Origin: Mesodorylaimus sp. YZB2_4
Taxonomy: Eukaryota > Nematoda > Enoplea > Dorylaimida > Dorylaimidae
Assembly (NCBI GenBank): GCA_030248295.1
Contig: JASANH010000104.1
Coordinates: 558,001 to 622,000 of the forward strand
Direction of reading: 5' to 3'
DNA: 64,000 bases
Both the position numbers and the translations under genes were made by a program. How positions within the stretch are numbered: position 1 is the first letter of the stretch; each line of letters begins with the position of its first letter. The notes beneath the pieces are model-generated. The model searched no databases. It saw nothing but the letters and a program-made list of their open reading frames with translations, and was not told the origin of the DNA. Positions 56,601-64,000 of this stretch are shown here, piece after piece.

Positions 56601-59600
56601 TGTCTGAAACCCAGCCTAGCAAGGCCCGACCCCACAAAAACACCGCTTCCGAAGCGTCCGCTCGTGCTTCAAACAACAGTCCATCCGAACAATACACACG
56701 CACCAGTCGACAAAGGACTTTCCACCCAAAAAACAACGCCTGCTCACCTTGCTGTCTGGCCTTTCTAGGCGTTGCTGTCGTTCGAGCCAATCGAGGCGTA
56801 CTTTGACTTCTCGCCGACGCCACTGTTGATAAGGGTCCTTTCGTGCGCACATTCTTCGCGGGAGCTAAAATTCACAAATCGACAATTACTTCATCCTTCT
56901 CAATTGATCAATGGTGCAAAATTATCCCAAAAATTATATAAAGTTGGTTATGTACCCGACGTCTCGCCAACAGCGAACGATGTAGTCATGCTGTGGACGT
57001 TGGCCATCGGATCGGCGTGGGCGCGTCCCGCCGTCGCTGACGCACTTCCTCCATACATGGACGCCACCATACTTCCGCCCCAACGTCCTGAAGGCGAGAG
57101 CACATTCTTGGTTGAACGAGGCGGCGGTTGGTGAGTAGGATGCACTCCGCTCGTTAATCTGGTGCGATGTTGATGATGCAGCGGACTTAAATTTGGACTA
57201 GAGCCTGCAGCCCCAAACAAACGGAACAGATTAAACTTTCACAGCCGTTAGATAAAAAGGACACAACGACTAAGAAAACTGAATATAAATTTTCGTGCAA
57301 AACTCAAATCATAGAAATCAAAGCGGGAAATTTACAAAAATGAATAATTACCAAAAATTTGTGATTAGAAACAAAACTAACCCCCGTCGGGTTGTTTTTA
57401 ACCTTTTTTATCCCACCTACGCGCTGCTAAGGTCACGAAATGTAACTTACTCGCTGTGAGAGGTTTTCGACTCAAGCTGCAAGCAGAAGTAGCTCGTTTC
57501 TCCGCGGCAGAAGCTCCTCCTTTTCCAGCGGCTGATTCTTCGTCGGCGCCCGTCGCCGAGCCCAAACGGGAGTTATAAACCCGCATAGAATTATCCAAAT
57601 GTTCCAAATAGGCCAGCGTGCGCGGTGTCGAACTACCGAATGCGTACACTGGTTTCTTCTGATCCCGCGAACTATTTAATCGATGCTCGTATTCCTTGTA
57701 TTTAGCCAATATCTGTTCACGTTTTTCTTTGTCTTCCGTTTCCAAACGACGTCTACGTTCTTCAACAGCTTGACGCCGCTGAGCTTCCCTCATTTTTAGT
57801 TCTTGAATCCTCCGTAGACGATCGGCGTCTTTTAACTGACGAATTCTTTGTTCCTTTTCGTTGGCCGCTTTTAATTCGGCCAAACGCCTGAAAAAGTCAA
57901 CGAGTGCCATGCAGACAATACCCAATGGCTCAAACACCTAAAAGCCCGTACTTTTCGTGCTCTTGCTCATGACGTTCTTTTATCAACCTCAGCCGTTCTT
58001 CCCGATTCTTCCTGTCCTTCTCGCCCGTGCTGCCATCTAGAATACGAAAAAATATTGACCACTCTAGAATACTCAATAAAGTAGATAAAGGGAAAAGCGC
58101 GATTGATCTGTAAGCAAGCGAGGAGTTCTCTGCGGCACACATCATCCGTCAAGCTCACCTTCCGATGGCAACTGACGCCCATTTTCACAATGCTCAAGGT
58201 TTCCCGTGGTCATAACGGCGTTACGCTCCCTAACGATCCAAAGTTCAACAACAAAACGAAACAAGCAAGCAAAAAAAGCCAACAAAATTTGTAGTTCGCC
58301 GAATGACGAAGCACCGGGTCAATAAAACGCGACTCCGACGATGGGCCGCGACCAAAAGGAAAGAAAAAGTCGCTCCGAGGAATTTACAATTCTCAAAATA
58401 CCAATCACAGCTTCCACTCTCCGAATTTAGTGCCTGACCACCTTTCGACTGCACCAAAATATGGCACCACCAATATCCACTCAGTCAAGACTTCTTACAA
58501 GTAGACGACAAATTCTTTTTCGGAAACTTTGCCCTCCGGCGAAAAAACGCAAACCGGATCAATTCCAAAACACACAGCCTCAACCGCCTAAAATTCTTGC
58601 CACATCGTAGGTCCTCTTGAAAATACCAACAAGCGACTGACTACTGTCCCTAATAGATCTATCACCTGTCTTTATACGCACTCGGCAAACTGTAACAGCT
58701 ACGTCATTCAAGAGTACACACCGCCAACGTTGATTGATATCTCCTCTCCTCCCCAACCCGCCCGAAGCTGATTCACCATTCGCTCGCCTGCAAACTCATC
58801 CCCGACAACAAAGCAAGGCAGCACACTCGACAAGACTAAATGGCCGAAAATCTAAACTGCCGACTTCGAAAACAAACTGCTACAAGATTTTGTTCACAAA
58901 CCTATCGATTTTTTATCATCTGACTCTACGCTAGACGAATGAGAACAGGCAGCGAGGGGCCAACGGAAAGAGAAGGCAGTTTCGCAGAGGCGTCACGTCG
59001 TCGCCGCCTAGCAACTCCTCAAAACATTAAACATGATGTAGCAAATGCAGATACTCATTTCGACGAGCACCCATTAAAATAGACCCCGGCCCGCTGGTAG
59101 TCAGCAACGAGAAATAAAGTGGACACCCACTAAATTTGCGCACGTCTACATCACAGACGAGCTGCGTGCATTGATAGACTGGCTGGTGTTTATTTCGTGA
59201 ATCGCATCTCGATCACAACAACGCGCCGTGCATTCAAATCTCGAAGGAAGAATGCCCTCCGCAGAGATTACAATACTTTATGGCCTCGTCCTCGTTTCCC
59301 TGAGGACGGGCGACGAGTCATCGCCAATTTCGAATCCTATTCGTCACGCATAAACTACTGCATCAAATGACAGAAATCGCCCAGTTCCTGTTTTCCATGT
59401 TTCAACCAAATTCTCAGCAATTAACCGACCACACCTCAGCAAAGTCACCAATACGCTCAGAGCTGCCGGCCGCGATGAGCAAAAAAGAATGCGACGCGGA
59501 CAGAATATAAAGGAGGCACACTCGCTCCTCAATCACACACACAGGCGTGCATTCATGCACACGCAACAAATGTTAGTAGCTTCAAAAAGTTTTGACATTA

Positions 59601-60996
59601 CGTACGTCTGCGACTGCCGCCGGGCGAACCAGACGACGAATCGTTTCCGCTGACGCTTTGCAAAAGAGGCGGGCTTCGACTAGGACTATACGTGGCTGAA
59701 ATACGTATAAAATTCTTTGTAAGAACCATGTTATAAATCAAAAAAACACATACTGACAATCAGCGGTTTTAGTTGTAATTCAAACATGCTTTCATTATCA
59801 GCAAGCATTCATTCGTATCAGCATATGAGGACGGACATCAGCTCAGCATGCTCCAACAATTCCCTAGGTGCTAGAACTGGTTTAGGCAAGGAGATCTCAT
59901 TTTTTCGACTTCAGTTACACTGATTCAAGTCACATTCCAGGAATACAATAACAAACAAACCCTAAAGCACGTATTCGAGAAAAATTTTCTTGTGCTGCCG
60001 CGACCGAGACCTCCTTTTTCAATTCTATACGCCCCGTGCATGTGACACGCCCTAAGACCGTTTTACTATTTCAAAGAAGGCCAAAGACGCACAAATGCTC
60101 GGTCGCTCGCACCAGGACAATGAATACCTTGATAGCTCTAGCCTAGATGATCACGGTGCGAAATATCAAAACGCACGCACAACCCAGACCAGTCGAAGGT
60201 CCGCGAAAACGGCAGCTATACTGCGACAAGCACAGCTACGAAGAAAAAAATTCGCAGCACACCTACCGGGCGAGGACGACTTGATCCGCTACTTCTCGAT
60301 GTCTCCGCACAAGCTTGCGAAAATGCGCAAGCGCGACAGAGCGACGGGATTAAACCTTTACTCAGCTTATATTTACGATGATGCCACTAGCCCCTCATCG
60401 TCGATGCGAGGCGAGGCATATAAATGCATTCCAACATGAAAAACCTTCGTCAAAATTGGGTTCGGATAGGAATGCATTGCGCACAATCGATACAGGCCTT
60501 AAAAAGTAGCCACGCTTAGCTCAAAGCTCTCGTTATCCACAATTTCCAAAGCAGAAGCCGCCTCATTCGCTATGGGTAGCCTGATGAGCTAAAGTAGTCG
60601 ATTTTTATCACGGTAAGCAAGGTTTTTCCAAGCCTCACTGGAGTGGAAAACACTAGATCTGCTGAGTAATGTCCAGCAAATCCGTTTTCCGGACCTAATC
60701 GATACTTCGGGACTGAGTAACGGAACGATTCGATAAACACAGCTGACTCAGACACCCGAATGCCATCAGCGGATTACTTGGCCCGCATCGCGAACTTTCC
60801 TCCCAAACAAGTGCCGTTCAAAACCTCGAGGAAAGTTCTTCGAAAGTGTCCCACATTCCTTATTGTGAACCCAATTCAATTAGGATGGGGTCCTACATAG
60901 CTAAACGTATTTTAAAAAGAGTAATCAAACTGGATGCCTACCATCATCCACTTGCAATCGACTGACGTCAGGAGCCGGCGACCCATGCCCATCCAT
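53602..60996 (-). CDS. Ensconsin / MAP7-family microtubule-associated protein
   Basis: Binds microtubules and recruits or activates kinesin-1. Exons traced: 60996-60942 (MDGHGSPAPDVSRLQVDD), 59695-59606, 58036-57952, 57887-57451, 57204-56956, 56864-56748, 56282-56241, 55829-54962, then coiled-coil exons to about 54540 and 54456-53602. Joins checked between several of these preserve the frame. The N-terminal microtubule-binding helix is basic (RRRLETEDKEKREQILAKYK), followed by the family FGSSTPRTL block. A Pro/Ser/Thr-rich linker precedes the MAP7 domain: EEATAALAERRRLARELIEK (vertebrate EASRxLAEKRRxARE), long Glu/Arg coiled coil, and KRLEAIMQRTR at its end, a hallmark (EEIMKRTR). The C-terminal tail is Asn/Ser-rich and ends SLDDPFM. 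The first intron (over 1.2 kb) and the many small exons suggest alternative promoters or splicing. Confidence 0.85.
60095..60439 (+). other. Open frame opposite the MAP7 first intron
   Basis: A 114-codon Met-initiated frame, basic in the middle (RRKKFAAHLPGEDDLIRYFS). It lies on the strand opposite MAP7 inside its first intron. I recognise no family. It has an acceptable composition for a small protein, but could equally be a chance frame. Confidence 0.25.
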
Positions 60997-61447
60997 AGCC
61001 TGTGGTTGAGATTCGGCCACTCGTCCTGGTGACTAGACAATGATCACGCTTTAGATGCCACCGCTGTTTGCCAAACAAAAGTAACACGAAATTCGCGTCT
61101 TTCTAATTGTCACAATATTACCGTTTACCTGTTGATATCGAAAACTTTATACTGCGCAGGCGTAATGCACGGGAATGAAATGAAATCACAAAATTCTTGA
61201 AAACTTGTGAACATGCGACGCGCACATCGCGGCTCGCAATGAGATTATTTTGCTGTAAGCAGTCAATAACGCTCAGGTTTTCTGTCTTGGCGGGTCATTC
61301 AACATACTGCTAGCATTTTTCCCTTTCGACCCGGCTTGCCGCAGTGTCACTACAAGCCCTACCATTTTAATTAAGAAACGCCCGGAACATAAGCCCATAT
61401 TTTTGTCAAATTTTCAAAACATAGAGGTCTAAGCCACCTAAGCCATC
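60997..61447. other. Gap between ODR-4 stop and MAP7 start
   Basis: Same-strand gap of about 450 bp, presumably holding the 3' UTR of ODR-4 and the MAP7 promoter. No element was identified. Confidence 0.4.
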
Positions 61448-63080
61448 TTACTTTCCAAAGACCACATAAAACAGGGAAGCCAACAAGGCGATGATGACGG
61501 CTAGTACAAGGTAAACCATCGAATTCCTATTCAACGTATTCCTTCTCACGTCATCCAACTCCTGCGTAATAACTCGATCCATATCGCTGATACTCCCTTC
61601 CGGCGTGGACGACAACGAGGACGACCTCAACAAGTTCTCCAACGTCTTCTCGCACGGCGCCTTTTCGAACTTGTCTTCGATCATATCCGCATCCAAATCG
61701 ATGTCCAAAAGGTCCTTAAAACTGGCCACAGCATCACCCTTCACATCACCTTCGAACAAATAATCGGTCACTAACAAAGTTGACTGTCCAGTCAGCGGGG
61801 CGAAGACTCGTCGTGGGAACTGATGCACAGCCACCGGGTCCAACTCCTCGCCCTCCAGTACGGTCATACCATCGTAGTGCAATTCACAACGCCCGTACAG
61901 ACTTCGTATAGCGTCCGTCTTCAAGGCTAGGATCCCTTCGGCTACGGTGGCCTTGTGCGGCACGTATGCCAAGCAGAACATGGTGCCTCGAATGTGCATC
62001 GAAACTGCACCACTCTCCGATCTCGCATTCGACTGTTGACCGCCACCCATTCTCATTTCATCCAAGAAATAAAAATCCACCACATCCGTTTCGTTTTCTT
62101 CCACAACCTTTTTCCCTCTGACATTCTTTCCAGTGGCTGGGGTCGATGCGAGCGGTTCGTCGTCCTCCTTCAAACACCCATTCACGCTCGCTTTGGCCGA
62201 CCATAGTCGACGAGCCCAAGGCTTCACCGAATCGGCGAACTGTTTCAGAAAGTTGTCCTTGCCGTGCGTGCTCGGTACGAACAATGGAATGTCGAAGATT
62301 AGGCGAGTCGATAAACTGCGCCAGCGTGGGTTTTGATAAGAAAACGGAACGGTCGTGGACGGGGCACTCGATTGGGCGTCCGGTCGGCAGTCGACCACCG
62401 TCGTTGACATAGGTTTCTTATTGCCCGACGCTGCGTCCAAAGCCAACAAAATCATTCGGCCATCGGACGAAGATGGCGAACCATCTTGCGCCAGGCCGCT
62501 GATCTTGGCTGACAGCTTGTAGGCAGATCGAAGGGCTTTGTTGATTGCCACTGTATTCTCCGCTTGTTTCTTATTGGCCGACGATGAACTGACGAAGAAA
62601 CCGACAATGTCAAACCCGCCCGGCAGCATACGAACGGCCTGACGAACGTGCTGCAAGACCGACTGCTCATCGAATGCTGACTCAGTTGGTCCCGGCGATA
62701 ACGCCCCTTTCTTCCCCGACGCTGACCTTTTCGGTGTCTTTCCACCCGCTACTTCCTCCTCTTTCAGACCAGTTTCCTGAAATGGCACAAGGGGTGACAA
62801 TTACATTACAGACACCAATCTGGCCCCAACTCATTACCACTGCTCTCTGTATCAAAGGACTCCATCCTAACACATCAGCACAACCAGACCCGATTACCTG
62901 CTGCTCACTTTGACCATCGAACTGGGGTGTCCTGGCCACATGCACCACAATGATCGACGACGACGTCCTGTGCCCAATCAAGAGTCCAGACACCAAATCT
63001 CGCCCTCCAACACTCGATGCCAGCAACTCCGACAGCTTCGGTTCCAAACCACGATCGACAATTATTGATAACGATTGCAT
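61448..63080 (-). CDS. ODR-4-like ER/Golgi trafficking protein
   Basis: ODR-4 is a tail-anchored protein that, with ODR-8, promotes folding and export of GPCRs to cilia in C. elegans. The human homologue is ODR4. Two exons: 63080-62898 and 62776-61448. The N-terminus has DLVSGLLIGHRTSSSIIVVH then VARTP, as in ODR4 (VSGLLIGQ...ATRTPP). Next come VRQAVRMLPGGFDIVGFFV (family RMLPGGLLVLGVF), a core with WARRLW, VSMHIRGTMFCLAYV, RCELHYD, HQFPRRVFAPLTG and LLVTDYLFEGD. A single C-terminal helix (MVYLVLAVIIALLASLFYVV) precedes a short tail (FGK). The length (about 500) and anchor fit the family. It lies 297 bp after Lon on the same strand. The tight link to an upstream GPCR elsewhere in the window is not meaningful by itself. 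Confidence 0.9.
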
Positions 63081-63377
63081 CCTCCTTTAACCAAGAAACT
63101 TTCAATTAAAAATTAAAAACCTAGGACCAAATTGACCAAAAAGGAAAGGAAAAGATGGCCTCCTCCTGCCATGGCATGGAAAGGAAATCGCACATACTCC
63201 AACTCGGTAAAACTCAGCTGTAGATCTCACTGAAAAATACAGTGGCAAACAACCAAAAGACAACAGATTCTGAGACATCGCCGACTTCCACCTTTACTCG
63301 CTCTTCCTCAGATTATCAGTCTCCGAATCCCAGTGCACAAATAGAAAACAAGGGACCCAACAACTGCGCGTAATCAC
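63081..63377. other. Lon-ODR-4 intergenic gap
   Basis: 297 bp between two minus-strand genes, with no recognised feature. Short enough to raise the possibility of shared transcription. Confidence 0.4.

Positions 63378-64000
<623 letters not shown>

Overview
This is nuclear DNA from an animal. Almost every gene is split by introns (roughly 50-120 bp in many genes, longer in others) with GT..AG junctions. Gene density is high and genes lie on both strands. The protein set is metazoan: receptor guanylate cyclase, ICAP1, 53BP1, ensconsin/MAP7, ODR-4, and a Kunitz/lustrin-type secreted protein. That set, the compact introns and the closely spaced same-strand genes suggest a small-genome ecdysozoan such as a nematode or tardigrade. 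I cannot fix the species from sequence alone. Many exons were found by joining frames at splice sites, so some genes (for example NTF2, TMEM14, the CBM48 protein) are not visible as long open frames.

Layout. 1-1022 (+): 3' end of an unrecognised gene, followed by about 2.2 kb with a tRNA-derived SINE. 3300-4466 (+): intronless peptide-type GPCR. 5315-10517 (-): receptor guanylate cyclase. 11045-17530 (+): three housekeeping genes in a row, NTF2, TMEM208 and an MMD-type PAQR protein. 17818-20406 (-): TMPPE-like metallophosphoesterase with two candidate last exons. 20835-20932: two strong hairpins. 21543-27904 (+): 53BP1/HSR-9-like DNA-damage adaptor. 27905-31144: repeat-rich gap with a truncated Tc1/mariner element and a second SINE.

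31145-33291 (-): receptor-type tyrosine phosphatase. 34074-35130 (-): protein that is essentially only an AMPK-beta-like glycogen-binding module. 35526-40654 (-): large secreted Kunitz/lustrin protein. 40655-42087: repeats. 42088-44063 (-): AAGAB/p34. 44228-44936 (-): TMEM14. 45082-45805 (+): ICAP1-like PTB protein. 46004-49226 (-): CC2D1A/B. 49845-52731 (+): spermine synthase. 53602-60996 (-): ensconsin/MAP7. 61448-63080 (-): ODR-4. 63378-64000 (-): C-terminal part of mitochondrial Lon protease, running off the window.

Most genes are conserved cell-biology functions: nuclear import (NTF2), ER insertion and receptor trafficking (TMEM208, ODR-4), clathrin adaptor assembly (AAGAB), endosomal scaffolding (CC2D1), polyamine synthesis, microtubule transport and mitochondrial proteolysis. 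Surface signalling genes (GPCR, guanylate cyclase, phosphatase, Kunitz protein) are the more lineage-specific part. The most unusual structures are the duplicated terminal exon of the phosphoesterase gene, the hairpin pair, the palindromic satellite bounded by inverted repeats inside the AAGAB intron, the CBM48-only gene and the closely packed same-strand gene runs.
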